A DNA stretch of 64,000 bases from Sipunculus nudus. Lineage: Eukaryota; Annelida; Sipuncula; Golfingiida; Sipunculidae. A program made the translations under genes and the position numbers. How positions within the stretch are numbered: position 1 is the first letter of the stretch; every line of letters starts with the position of its first letter. This document shows, in pieces, positions 49,905 to 61,654 of this stretch. Below the pieces are notes generated by a model. That model saw nothing but the letters and a program-made list of their open reading frames with translations, was not told where the DNA came from and ran no database searches. The stretch covers positions 24,129,714 through 24,193,713 of the forward strand of contig CM049320.1 in assembly GCA_026874595.1 (NCBI GenBank), in the 5' to 3' direction.

Positions 49905-49985
49905 TTACTCATGCCCAACGTTCCAATAGATCATACCAATGTTTCTCTGTTTTATTGCAAAGAGTAGAGGCGTCATATAGTCATC
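49905..49985 (-). CDS. Ankyrin-repeat exon, truncated by a stop
   Basis: After the acceptor CTGTAATTTCAG the frame reads DDYMTPLLFAIKQRNIGMIY and WNVGHE, then a TAA. The first half is a good repeat (MTPLLFAIKQRN). No donor is seen before the stop. Confidence 0.5.
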   Translation of the reverse strand, partial: DDYMTPLLFAIKQRNIGMIYWNVGHE

Positions 49986-50317
49986 CTGAAATTACAGAAC
50001 TTCATATAAGTGACGAATTAGACATTTATATCAACATTTATAGGCTCATGCCCAAGATGAAATAGTGGGGCGAAGCGAAGAAGCATATAAATGGTGTAAA
50101 TGAGACATTTGTTTTCCAATAAACTATTTTTCTCCTTCTTCACTTTAGACAAAAATACTTAATATATTCACAGAATGTGGATAATATCTTCAACGAGAGC
50201 TAATTTATACTTTTTGTAAGACTTCTATGTTCCCATATAATTATATATAAATTTTGTTTCAAACTTTGCAGCTGGTAACAAACAAACACAAAGATATACA
50301 GGCTGCTTTTATTGATG

Positions 50318-50410
50318 GATACCAAAGGACGTACCGTATCAAGTAAAAGAAATACCATTTTTTTTATAAATGCAGCTATATTGACTTGATATGGTACGTC
50401 CTTTGGTATC
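50318..50410 (+). ncRNA. 93-nt near-perfect hairpin, miRNA-precursor-like or foldback MITE
   Basis: Arms 50318-50344 and 50384-50410 are complementary over all 27 positions; the one non-Watson-Crick pair is G:U on the plus strand (C-A on the minus). The loop is 39 nt, largely A/T. The size and stem fit a microRNA precursor, and a C-A mismatch on the minus but G:U on the plus favours plus-strand RNA. A bulge-free stem is equally what a young foldback element or siRNA source would show. It sits antisense to an intron of the ankyrin cluster. Confidence 0.4.
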
Positions 50411-50581
50411 TTCTTATTTTCATACTAAAGAAAAATAACGGAAGATATTTAATCAATACAATGTACAGTTATAAACTTTTATACAATAAATCATTTTATA
50501 AGATAAACCTAGGCTTGTTTATGTCTCTTTCAACCAATTAAACATCAGTATACGCGAAACTCAGCGATCCTTCCTCATAGT

Positions 50582-50665
50582 TCAGTTTTGCTCGTTTTGC
50601 AAGAGAACAGTAGTCGCATTTGTGTCGCCCTTAGCAACAGCTAACATTAAAGGGGTGTTCCCTGG
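50582..50665 (-). CDS. Ankyrin-repeat exon, ends in a stop
   Basis: After an acceptor (TTCTTAAAG) the frame reads PGNTPLMLAVAKGDTNATTV and LLQNEQN, then TGA. It is a clear ankyrin repeat (NTPLMLAVAKGD, TVLLQNE). No donor is visible before the stop. Further upstream, 50890-50965 on the minus strand reads KDINVQDARSIIGDPLPKRT, which may be the tail of another repeat cut by the LINE insertion. Confidence 0.6.
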   Translation of the reverse strand, partial: PGNTPLMLAVAKGDTNATTVLLQNEQN

Positions 50666-50964
50666 CTTTAAGAAAAAAAAAGAAATAATAATTTCAATAT
50701 TGGTCGTTTGTTCATTTTTTCATGTATGTGTATATTTTACGTACATATCATATGCATAAAAAAAGAAGTGCCAAACATTTATCTAATAAAAAAATTGACC
50801 ATTTAGGGACATCTTTATTTATCTAACATAAAACATTTCGGGTAATGTTAGATATTTAATTCACATCGCTAGACAAATTGAGGTGTTCATTCATACCTAA
50901 ATCGGTGTTCTCTTTGGCAGGGGATCCCCAATTATACTTCGTGCATCCTGTACATTGATATCTT

Positions 50965-52580
50965 TTGAGGTCTAGTTTAAACAACTATCGCCCAGTGTCC
51001 AACCTTTCGTTTCTCGGCAAAGTTATAGAGAATTATTGCCAAGCAACTTAACACTCATCTTATGAGGAATGGCCTCCATGACCCCATGCAGTCTGCCTAC
51101 AAGTTGGGCTCCAGCACTGAAACTGCTCTCCTTCCCATCAAGGCATACATAGAGGAAGTGCTGGATGACGGTGATGGTGTGCTCCTTGTTCTCCTGGACC
51201 TCAGCGCGGCGTTTGACACTGTAGACCATGCTTTCCTCTTAAGGAGACTACAAGATGAGGTGGGGCTCCGGGACACAGCGCTCCAGTGGATGAGATCCTC
51301 TCTGTCTGACCGTACTCAAGCTGTGCATATCAACAACCACAAGTCTTCATAAGTTACCCTTACTACTGGAGTGCCTCAGGGGTCCGTCTTGGGGCCTCTT
51401 CTCTTCCTCATCTATATTCTCCCTCTCCGGAGAGTTATCGAGCAGAATCCTGTCAAACGACATGGTTTCGCTGATGATTGCCAGCTCTACATCCGTCTTA
51501 CTCTACATGACATGGTGACCCGTAGCCATCAGGTGCAGGAGATGGAGCAGTGCGTGGCAGATATTCGACACTGGATGATGGCTTACAAGCTGAAACTGAA
51601 TGACTCCAAGACGGAAGTAGTCATCGTTACCAGTAAACACTCTGCACAGCATGTGAGTAACATCACCTTAAAGATTGGGGAGGCTACCATAACACCAAGC
51701 CAGTCGCTAAGAACCTTGGTGCTTATATTGATGGTCATCTGAAAATGGAGTACCAAGTGAATAAGGTTACCTCTAGCATGTACTACCATCTCAGGCGCAT
51801 TGCCAAAATCAATGTTCATCTTTCGCAAGAAACTTGTGTCAAGGCCATTAATTCTACTGTTCTAATTCATCTTGACTACCATAATTGCCTACTTCTTGGA
51901 GCATCAGAGCGTACTATGCATAAGTTGCAGGTAGCCCAGAGCAGTGCAGCAAGACTTTTAACAAGAACAACGCCTAGAGAGCACATAACACCAGTGCTGA
52001 AACAACTGCACTGACTACCTGTAAAGCAGAGAATTGTATTCAAGGTGTTCACCATCATTCAAAAGACTCTGCATTCTGCCACAGCCCCTGAGTACATGAA
52101 AGAGCTCTGTGTAGTGCATTCCCCTCACAGATCTCTTCGCTCTTCATCGGATCACTGGAGACTAGAAGTGTCACGCCACTCAAACTAGTATGGTGAAAGG
52201 TCACTAAGGACATAAGGGGCTAAATTGTGGAATGAGTTGCCATCAGATATAAGGGGACCAATCTCACCCGTCACATTTAGAAAGCATCTTAAGACTGTCT
52301 TATGTATACAAGGATATGGTGCTGCCTAGACTGTGATTTAACGCTGGTGGATATTGATACAGTGTCTCCTAACAGTGCAATATTTGTTATTTTAGTTCGA
52401 TCCCATTATTGTAGAGACTCATAATTAAAGTATCATGTTTATATTTTCTTTAAATGTGTGTAAAACTTTTTAATTCCAACTTTAGTACTAATTGTTTTTT
52501 TTTATGTTTTTATAACTTATTGTATTTTATTACTGTCAAGCGCATAGAAACTATGGAATATTGCGCATCTAAGTGAATAA

Positions 52581-52615
<35 letters not shown>
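50965..52615 (+). mobile_element. 5'-truncated L2-like non-LTR retrotransposon with (AAT)n tail
   Basis: It begins inside the reverse transcriptase (NYRPVSNLSFLGKVIE) and runs to the 3' terminus GCGCATCTAAGTGAATAAA plus (AAT)n. This tail design (a GCGC word followed by AATAAA and a short tandem repeat) is characteristic of the L2/CR1 group. The left junction with the ankyrin locus is near 50965. The tail is the left edge of the visible homology between copies B and A. Confidence 0.8.
51062..51742 (+). pseudogene. L2-like reverse transcriptase, broken
   Basis: The frame contains QSAYKLGSSTETALL, then LLVLLDLSAAFDTVDH (palm motif A), [18 protein letters not shown] (motif B) and [10 protein letters not shown], the catalytic box with both aspartates. 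These are the core reverse transcriptase motifs used in target-primed reverse transcription. One in-frame TAA (near 51350) splits motif A from motif B. A frameshift near 51710-51745 and another near 51033 also break the frame. The downstream part (51745-52014) carries LIHLDYHNCLLLGASERTMH and AARLLTRT, typical of the C-terminal region. Confidence 0.85.
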
Positions 52616-52632
<17 letters not shown>

Positions 52633-53393
52633 GTGATGAGCAGGGAACACAAGTAAATAAACAAAATGATTCCATTTACATTTGTACAATCCAAAAAGTA
52701 ATGGATAAGTTTAGGTATTGTTTTTCCCTTTATATTTTTACGTAAATATACGTCGTTTCTTTGTTGTTGTTGCACATACTAACGTCATCTGTATATCATT
52801 AAATTAATTACACGAACCTTTTTGTACTTTTTTATGCATCTCTGGATAGATATAATTTCCCGGAAATACCTTAGGTAACAAAGATGACTGCAGTTTTAAT
52901 TTTTTAAGTTCTCCCGTTTTCATTTTTGTAATACTACACTCTGGCCCCCTGCTGTAAAGATATAAAAAATCGAAATTAGTGAACATATGTAATAAACAAA
53001 CAAATGCTTCACGTTAAGATCCTACTATTGACAATAAGTCATGGTTCCCCATTTAACAAAGCCGGTTGAGTGGTCTTTAGAAGGCCAAATTGTCATGGTC
53101 AAGCATACAGAGACGAAAAATGCTCTCTTATATTTATGTACAAAGTTGCTCTATCCTATTGAGCTACATGAGTGGGTATATCGCGATTCGACAGATTGCG
53201 TATGGTGATATCTCTCTCCAAGATCATTACTTTAAATAGTTGTTTTTGTCAAGGGTTCGATCAAGGAAAGTCTGCTTATGTGCTTTACTTGAAACTTTAT
53301 TATGTACTTTTTTCATGTTTCCTGTTGTGAAATAAACTGATCGCTGTTAACCTTAATGTTAGGATTATATGCAAAGTGGGAACAGACTTATAC
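52550..53393 (+). repeat. Duplicated block, copy B, left arm
   Basis: It matches 1-915 of the window in the same orientation and starts with the 3' end of the L2-like LINE. No gene is recognised. Confidence 0.9.

Positions 53394-53468
<75 letters not shown>
53393..53468. repeat. (TA)n tract: empty counterpart of the giant-element insertion site
   Basis: A continuous TA/AT tract with one AATAT interruption. It joins sequence matching A-1..915 directly to sequence matching A-13600 onward. This is the pre-insertion structure of the site. Confidence 0.9.
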
Positions 53469-53470
<2 letters not shown>

Positions 53471-54820
53471 CATTTATTCTGATTATTTTGGTCACGAGGA
53501 GGAATATTCTGCAGATCAGCAGATATGATGTTCGTAACCTGAATAAAAATATGCTAGGAAGCATGGAAAAACTACGCACATATAGCTGATCAGGGCGGAT
53601 ACAAAATCTTATAAGAGGCGGGCTGAATTACCATGGCACTGGTCAGCAAGTGTGCCGTAAAAAGTTTGTATATATATCCCCTTATTTCACATTAACGCAC
53701 TGGGTGGTATTCTGACGGTTTACTCGTCTCAAGATCACCGCCTAGTTATGCGTGCAGATAGAATGAACCATAGCTCACCTTACATACACGCATGAACCTG
53801 TGCTGGGTTGCCCGTTTGTAAATCTAGGACACCTTGAGTGGATACTTATCGCTTTTTACGGCATACCCGCCTTGTAGACCTGTATAAACAGGGTGAGCTT
53901 TTTATGTGTTGTGTGTGTATCTTACTTTCTTTAGGATCAGCATATAAAGTATTTTTTCTGCCATTATGTATTTCAAACAACATATTCCACAATTGTATTA
54001 TGATATTCTAATGTTTGCACGATGAAGCACGTATAATTTTATCTAATTCAGTGGCAAAACGGAACGTAATACACATATGTGTTTAGCGGCGGAAAGCGAC
54101 CTCTCAGGAAACGATAATCTAACACTTATAAATGGAAGTTGGTCCACTTTGTCAATGTTCTTTGAAAACGCATTGTGCATGCTACTTTGCTATACCTAAT
54201 TAAAAGCTCATTGTTCCTGCACTGGCCTCGCCGATATGCGAATAATTAATTTTTAATTCACACATCATTTTGGGTGATTTTTTGTTGAATATAGGTCGAG
54301 TGAGGGTTACCACCGACACCAGCCGAACTGCCTTCGGCAAAGACCGGAATGCCTGCGCCGTTCAGTGCGAATTAAGGTTTGTTGTGCATTTGAAAAAAAA
54401 ACATGTTTAAGCATATTTGACCTGACATTTTATTCCATCACTCACCCACTTTCAGGGTCACGGAATCCAAACAACATATGACATTGAATCCTTTGGCACC
54501 CATTTCATAGGTTGCAATGCAATGATGACAGAAACGGATCGCGGGGGGGGGGGGGGGTGAGTCAGGGGGTTCAACCACCCCCCCCCCCCCCCCCAGGATC
54601 CGCTTTTGCTACTAACGAGGCATTCATATTTTGTATGATTTTTCAATGGGAGGTAACCGCCTCCTCTGTATAATGCTAGCTTAACTCAGTATCTATCTAA
54701 GTATATATGAATATCTGCAGAATTCCATTCCGGTTTTTGACTCCGTGACAGGGCAATAGCACTCACTTCCTCTCATTTTATATCCTGGTGTTAACCAGTC
54801 CCGACGATTACTGCACCTCT

Positions 54821-55166
54821 TGGCCCTGGGTATGATAGCCTCCCCATAGCTGGGTCCTAACACCGAGGAACCCCTCCGAAAGGCGTACTCGATTGTGAGT
54901 TAAACATGGCCGTTGGCCAAAGCTTTCCCATTAAGGCTGCAGAGATCTCATCCTGGTTGGCAGCCGACCGTTAAAACTTCACCGCACCGAGATTTGATCT
55001 GGCTTCGAGGTCTGTGCAACACACGGGCTACAGAAGCCGGTATTATATTCCCATTTCTTCATTTAGGAATGTCTTTTCTTCCTTACCTTAAAACTTAAAA
55101 TTAAATAATCTGTCAAATCTTCCTTACATCAATCTAGATTTTATATGTCTTACAATAATAAAACAT
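54821..55166 (+). mobile_element. 346-bp insertion specific to copy B, SINE-sized
   Basis: The flanks CACCTCT and GTAACTAGT are adjacent in copy A (14951-14966) but separated here by 346 bp. The insert is GC-richer than its surroundings in its first 200 bp, has a B-box-like CGAGATTTGATCTGG near 54990, and ends AT-rich with AATAATAAAACAT. A clear target-site duplication is not visible. It could be a SINE, or sequence lost from A. Confidence 0.5.
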
Positions 55167-56729
55167 GTAACTAGTTAAAGATATTCGACAACTTAACGGC
55201 CCCTCGTCCCATTCCGGTTCGCAGCTGTGAACATCATAACTGACCAAGTCTTCAAAGTGATGTGTAAATAGTCCTATGTTCACTTGTATTTACGAAAGCA
55301 TGGAAGTCTTGTTTGTACCAATGAGAAAGAACCTATGCGTTTATACATTTATAATTAAAATTGTGGACCAGTGAATCACATAATTCTTTAAACTTGGAGG
55401 TCTTACATTTATGGGTGCATGTAAAGTATTTATAATATCATATATAAATGTACGATTTGCCTACTTTCGGCAATTTCGTTCTGGTGATAAATGTACGCAA
55501 GGGTATCACAACCCAAATCTGCACCTACCTGCATTTGATAAAAAATGTCTGGAAAATGATTATTTTCCAGGTATTACCGACAGTGCTCTAAGCGTGCAGC
55601 AATCTCAGTTATATTAGACAATGATAGAAAGTATGTAACAACAAGTGTATTAAAACACTTTAACACATTTAGTTCCAATAACATGCAAACACGTAATTTA
55701 AGTTGATCCTATCTAGTACCACTGACATTTTTCCACGTCATTTATAAATCGTTTAACGGTAGGTACTATATGGGCGCGTCGGCGCTACTCCATGAACCCG
55801 ACATCGACTGATGTATCGAGTACAGCGCGCGAAAGTGAGTACAATAAACAAACCTGATCAAATTTGATGGCAAGATTTTTCAACGCTACACAGGGAATTT
55901 TTTTAACTTTGTGATAAAAACGGACAAACTGCGTAAAAATGTTTACGGCGTCAGTGTCGGGACACTTAGGGGGAATAACTTCCCGTGAAAACCCTACCAA
56001 AGCGATCATAAGTCTGCTAAGGGCTGTTTTAGACGAGGCCTGCAAAAATGTCTCAATCCTTACCACCCAATCTTTTCTTTGTGCCTTCACCAAAACCACC
56101 TTTGTTCAATTGTATCACTCTTTTGACGCGTTCAAACTCTCGTGTGATCAAAGCAAAAATTTCTATCAACACGAAGTTACTTAGGTCACTGGATAAGTTG
56201 TAAGGATAGTAAAAGCGACACATATATTGACAAAGGTTATAATCAATAGGGCGCTGGCTTGTCATTCTGTGTAACATATCGAATAGATTTTTTCATCGTG
56301 TTGGTTTTGTATGTGCCATTGCTGTCCATGTGTCTTTCTTTTTGTCTAGGGATAAACAGTCAACATATAACAAAAGGATGCCCTATTTAAGCCTGTTATA
56401 ACGTAGTAATCTCCAGTTATGATGATAAAACAATTGATTTGACTTTACAACAATCATTTAAGAGTATTTTCCAATACAAGAAGACTACACCTTTTATACT
56501 TTGGAGAAGAGGTTCCCCAAAATGACGACCCTTTAACCCTATAACAGGTCAAACGTTAAAAATGTTGCAGGTTTTAAATACCCTTGCAAATAACAGGCTC
56601 AAAAGACTTTCCCGGTGGTAGCTCGCTGGGACCGCTACAGAGCCTACACAAGGTATTTTAGGTCGCTTGGGCCCGCTAAACGCAGAAAGAACTTCATACG
56701 GTACCCATTTGTAAAGCTATGTAGACATA

Positions 56730-56865
56730 AGCACACTTGTGGCTGAGACCTTGCTTAAGGGTCTAAGCAAAGACGTGAGAGGCAGCGGGATCGAACCAAT
56801 GACCGCTTGATTACAAGCCCGGAACTTTTGCCATTTTACCACTACGCTCCACGGTAGTGACATTC
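56730..56865 (-). mobile_element. tRNA-derived SINE (copy B)
   Basis: Homologue of 16540-16680, with the same minus-strand A-box and B-box (GGTTCGATCCC) and a few substitutions. Confidence 0.65.
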
Positions 56866-57696
56866 GGTTGAGATTGACAGCTCTAAAGTTCAAGTATCTT
56901 CAGCACGTCTGGTTTAATGACCTAATTTGAACTCAATCAAACATTCATTTTATATTCAATTAAATTTGCTCACGTGGAGTATGCCGAATTTTATAGGTAG
57001 AATGGTATATGTGTCGGTAAAAGTTTTTAGTCCAGGTTACCGGCCAGTAACAGCAAGCATAGGCTAAATAGGCTCATAAAAAATCAGCAACAAAACTCTG
57101 AATCTGGGATTATTCAGGGAATATAGATAGGTAATCTAGCTGTTCTTTTTGCGTACAGGTAACAGTTGGGGGATGAGAGATGACATGACAGTCAACTGCG
57201 ACTATTTAATTTCCTGTTCGGAAATACACTATCGGATCAGGTGAGATATGAGGCAATCGAATAAGGTCTGAAGAACTTTGTTAAGCTCAGAAGCTTGTGG
57301 TGACTGATAAATGTACGAAAAAAAGGAGAATGAGTTTTGCTTGATAAAGCGCAGTAAAGGAAATTATATCTACATTTGATCAAGCAAAACAAAAAGGCTC
57401 ACAAATAATGTTAGGTCAAGGCGTTTCTAATAAGGTCTATAAAATTGATTTCTCTTACGTCCTTATTAAGGGTGCCTTTGGTTGAAATGAAATGTGTACT
57501 GATGCAAGGTCTGCCAAGTGCAGATGAAAGCAACAGACGGTGGTGTATATAATTAAATATGATCAATAAAAGGGTAAACTCAGACGCCTATGTAAAAGAT
57601 GCTTTAATTAAAGGTGTGGCACCTCGGTCGATAGTTAATTTAAGATGCCATGGAAATATGCCTTAACTAGAATTTTGCACCCAAAGAGCGAAAATC

Positions 57697-57908
57697 TCCG
57701 CCATATGCCATTGTCAGAAATGGGTTTTTCCTTCATGGGTCCATATGGTGATTCGGATCACCCCAAAAATGTAATTAGTTGTTTCTGTTTCATTGCCGAG
57801 CTATCCTGAAGGTTTCAACAAAATCCGTTAATAACTTCTTAAGTAATGTTTCTAACAATCAAACAAACAAACAAAACAATAACAGTAAACAGTACCCTGC
57901 TTGGCGGA
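57697..57908. mobile_element. Small TIR repeat (MITE-like), copy B
   Basis: Homologue of 17509-17723, bounded by TCCGCCA and TGGCGGA. Confidence 0.6.
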
Positions 57909-58663
57909 GTTTGTTAAGTACAAAGCAAGCTGTAGTTTGATATATATATTGCTGATATATATTATTGGACATATTGCTCTAGAAAAATTGTAAGTGCTCT
58001 AGGGTCTCAGGGGCTTTCAATAAGAAATAAGGTCCAAATAGGTTTAAGTTCAGGCAAGTATTTTGGGGAATCATATGAAACTTTGGAAGTGGATTTGTGT
58101 CAACACTTGAAGGGTTACTGAAAATATGATGATATTGTCGCGTCGTTTTTTATAATTATTTTAACTGGACACTATTTATATGATTATTTAATTAAAATGA
58201 AATGCAGAATTTTCATATTTAACTGCTTTTGATGAGGTAGTCAGGAATGATTTATTACGGACGCTTTGACCCATGAGGCATTTTTGGGTCTCGGAAGCAT
58301 ATCCCTGCGCTTCTTTAAATCCTGGTCCCCTATATTTGCGTCTTTGATATTGCCGAGTAAAATTCCATGGCAATATGTATAACTTATTCAAATGAATTAC
58401 GAAACATAACAAAATACCTAAATTAATGTAAATCAGAGAAGAAACCCACATTTTAGATTTCATAGAATGGGAAAACTTGTGAGTTGTACGAAAGGTACTT
58501 ATGTTTTCGTTAAATGTTATTTTATGAGTAACATGAATTGTGGTCGAGTGGACACACACACCACTACTGTCTTCTTATTCAGATATTACAATATTGACGA
58601 CGTGATAATAATCATAAATATTATTAAAGATGTCGCAGTCCCCATATCGATTACAACAGCCAA

Positions 58664-58762
58664 CCAATAGGAAAGGCGAACCGATTCTGGCTCATTGCAT
58701 AGGATCATACTTGTCTCTCTACCAGCTGAGATAAACGGAGTGACTGCTGCTGAGCGACGTCA
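58664..58762 (+). promoter_or_regulatory. Candidate promoter: CCAAT box and CRE (copy B)
   Basis: The CCAAT box at 58664-58668 and GACGTCA at 58756-58762 are preserved relative to copy A with similar spacing. Confidence 0.45.
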
Positions 58763-58839
58763 TTACTCAGGGGATACCATCCACCGCACCATTCATTATC
58801 TAGTCAATTAGCCACGCTGAGAAGACGGCCAGTGAAACC

Positions 58840-58868
58840 ATGGTTCCTGCCATTGCACTTTCCACCAA
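58840..58868 (+). CDS. Candidate first coding exon, 29 nt (copy B)
   Basis: ACCATGG context, peptide M-V-P-A-I-A-L-S-T, then a GTGAGT donor at 58869. Length, phase and donor match the A copy (18731-18759). Substitutions at the second, third and fourth codons change amino acids without breaking the frame. Confidence 0.4.
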
Positions 58869-59094
58869 GTGAGTACTTTTGATAGAGTGTCATGAATAAG
58901 TGTGTGGATTTAGGTGTAATTGGATTAATTACCAGGTTTTCTATTAAATGGCAATCTCTTAAAAATCATCTTAAATGGAGAAATAAACAAAAAATGTAAC
59001 ATATATAAGGGTATACTATCCTGCTCTTTCTATAACCCTTATATCTTCTCAAATGTAGAAAAAACTTTGTCTTATCACTTATCATTTGGTCTTG

Positions 59095-61621
59095 CTTTTT
59101 TTTAATAAAATTCATTTTTTTTTCTAAAGAACTCTGTCTGTATTTTTTCTGTAATTATACGCCTGAATATCTTATTTCATACGCTTTATCAAATGGTGAT
59201 GGGTATTTTGCATTTCCTAGTAAAGTGTAATTTGTTAATCTCAGATTTAAGGCTCTAATGGAGAGATCATTAAAAATCTCACATGGTTTGGCTCTTGTTA
59301 TATGTTTGTTTTTTTCTTTGTGGTAAATGCATCTAGGAAGTAATACATTTTAATGATATGTAATTGAAGAATGACTCTTTTTTAACTCTACATTTTTTTT
59401 ATTCACTCCAAGGAAAAATACATTTTTTGCAATTACATTAATTCTAGTCTGCATACAATTTAAACTGAGAAAGGTACATGTACATTAAAACAAGTCACAT
59501 TAACATGAAACCACCCCCCCCCCCCACCTCTCCAACTTGACATACATACCTCTACATGGATACACACATACGTGTGAGTTCAAATAACTACACATGTATG
59601 TACAAAAATTGTTTTTAATAAGTCAGTTTAATTATTTTTCTTGGCTATAAAATACACAAGTCTTGCATATTCCAATATAAACTGTATACAGGCTTCGACG
59701 TTGAGCTTTTGTTTTGCCTTCCTACACTGCTCAATATATTTTTTTACCTAAAATCAATGTAATATTAATTAAATCGTTTCCCTCTTTGTTACCATAAAAT
59801 ATTTCAGTTTTCTGAACCGTTTATCTTTTGCCTCAAAAACCATATTTCAAGTTCATTCCAAAACTGTTTTGTCATACTGCACTCCCAAAAAAGATGCATT
59901 AATGTTTCACAATCTGTATTACAGAATGGGCAGTTATCAAAACTTTGAATTTTCCATTTTTTCAAACAATAATTATTCATTAAATATCTTGGAATATCAC
60001 TGACTTTGCATCATGTAAAACATTATGTGGCAGCTGATAAACCCAAGAACAATTTTCTTGTGTAATTGAAACATTTTTGGACACTTTTAGTGTCACCTGT
60101 GGACAAGGGCGCAGATTTTTCTATATAATAGAAGTTTATTTAAAAAAAAGTTTCTCCATTCCAAACAAAATGTTGATTATGCCATATATATTGTTCTTTA
60201 TGCCTATATGTAAAAAATAATATATTTTAAAAAGATACCAACTCCTTATTACCTCCTTGTAAAAACCCCCAACATACCCTAATTTAAAAATTTTGGGTCA
60301 TAGTTGCAATCAAATAAATGTTGATTATGCAATATATATTGTTCGTTTATGCCTATATGTAAAAAATAATCCATTTTTAAAAGATGGGTCATTGTTGCAA
60401 TCAAATAAAATGGAAACATAACTGCAGACTTTTTTTAAATTGTAATTCCGCAACTGTATCCATGGTCCATTTTCACTCCTAAGATATCTCTTAATCCACT
60501 GAACTTTTGGAGCTAGAGCCATAGATTTTAAGTGTGGTGCTTTCCTGGCCCCTTTACTAAGTTTTTGTATCATCACTAATCTCTTTATTCTTTCCTTTCC
60601 ATCATTCCATTTGAAAATTTAATATAATTTTATTGATTATTTTTTAAACTCAGCTGAGATTCTACAATTTGAAAATATGTATTGAAATTTTGATATAACA
60701 AAACTTTTAACAATTTGAATTTTTCCTTGAAGTGTTAAATTTCGTTGACACCAGAGTTTTAAGGTCTTGATCATTTGATTAATCTTTAATTCTATATTAA
60801 GGGCCACGCATGCTTGTTTATCATAAGATATATATACCCCAAAATGTTTAATGGGCTTTTCTGGCCAACTTATACCTAGTGGCTTTGATGTATTGGATCT
60901 AGTCTTTTCTAGCCACATTCCTTCTGTATTCTCTCTATTTATCTTAAGACCACTGTACATCCAAAACTCCTCAACTCTCCTTAATAATATCTTACCAGAT
61001 TTTATATCAGACACTGTGGCTGTTGTGTCGTCTGCATATTGTAGTAATTTTATTTGGCCCGTCCCAATTGGAATTCCATTTATATTTGAATCTGCTCTTA
61101 TTTTAGTGGCCAGTATTTCCATAATTAATATAAATACAAAAGGGGACAGAGGATCACCCTGTCTGGCAACTCTTTCTAATTTAAAATATGTAGAGGTTTC
61201 TCTGTTATTAATAATACAGCTGCTAATATCTGTATATAAGACTTTGATCCATGATACAAAATTATTGTCAAATTGGAATTTATAAAGCACTGCAAAAAAA
61301 AACTCCCATTCTAATGAGTCGAAAGCTTTTTTCATATCCACGGAGATAATCATTCCAGACATATTGTTTTCTTTTGTATAATCCAGTAAATCATTTGTAA
61401 ATCTAATATTTTCTCCGATATATCTTTCTTTTTCAAATCCAATTTGATTATGATGAATATGTTATGGCATTATGTTTGTTGATCTTCTAGCTTAAGTCTT
61501 TGATATTATTTTATAATCTGTGTTGAAAAAAACTTTTTCAACAAATTACGATCTTTCTTTTTATACAGAAGAGTAATGACAGCATGTCTTTGTGACAAGT
61601 GACATTCACAAATGACTTATT
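59095..61621 (-). mobile_element. Tx1/L1-like LINE, 3' part only (copy B)
   Basis: The same insertion as in copy A, but the 5' half (all of ORF1, the endonuclease and the start of the reverse transcriptase) is deleted at 61621. Confidence 0.85.
60637..61362 (-). pseudogene. LINE reverse transcriptase fragment, 241 codons open (copy B)
   Basis: This is the longest intact stretch of the Tx1/L1-like ORF2 in the window. It contains VDMKKAFDSLEWEF, ARQGDPLSPFVFIL and LLQYADDTTATV with both catalytic aspartates, then GLKINRENTEGMW and the thumb-like NLTLQGKIQIVKSF block. The frame ends within the C-terminal region and the 5' part is deleted, so it cannot be functional. It shows that the YADN in copy A is a later change. 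Confidence 0.85.
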
Positions 61622-61654
61622 AAAACTAACATCTTATTAAGACTATCATCTCAT
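61622..61654 (+). other. Scrambled deletion junction in copy B
   Basis: Between left homology ending CTTATTAAA and right homology starting CATAAAAAACATTT lies ACTAACATCT-TATTAAG-ACTATCATCT. The first and third pieces resemble the sequence just left of the right breakpoint in A (GACTAACATCTGATAAA). The middle resembles the left breakpoint (CTTATTAAAG). The two sides therefore alternate. Confidence 0.7.

Larger units (their letters stand above)
53460..61621 (+). repeat. Duplicated block, copy B, middle arm
   Basis: It aligns with 13596-21597. Features shared with A are annotated separately. The region 53600-58600 otherwise holds no recognised gene. Overlapping open frames on both strands at 55785-56277 are partly broken in copy A, so I do not call them genes. 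Confidence 0.9.

Noticed and set aside
55785-56277. Overlapping frames on both strands in copy B, up to 104 codons
   Set aside because: The homologous A region has a base deletion that breaks the frame, and the sequence resembles no known family.
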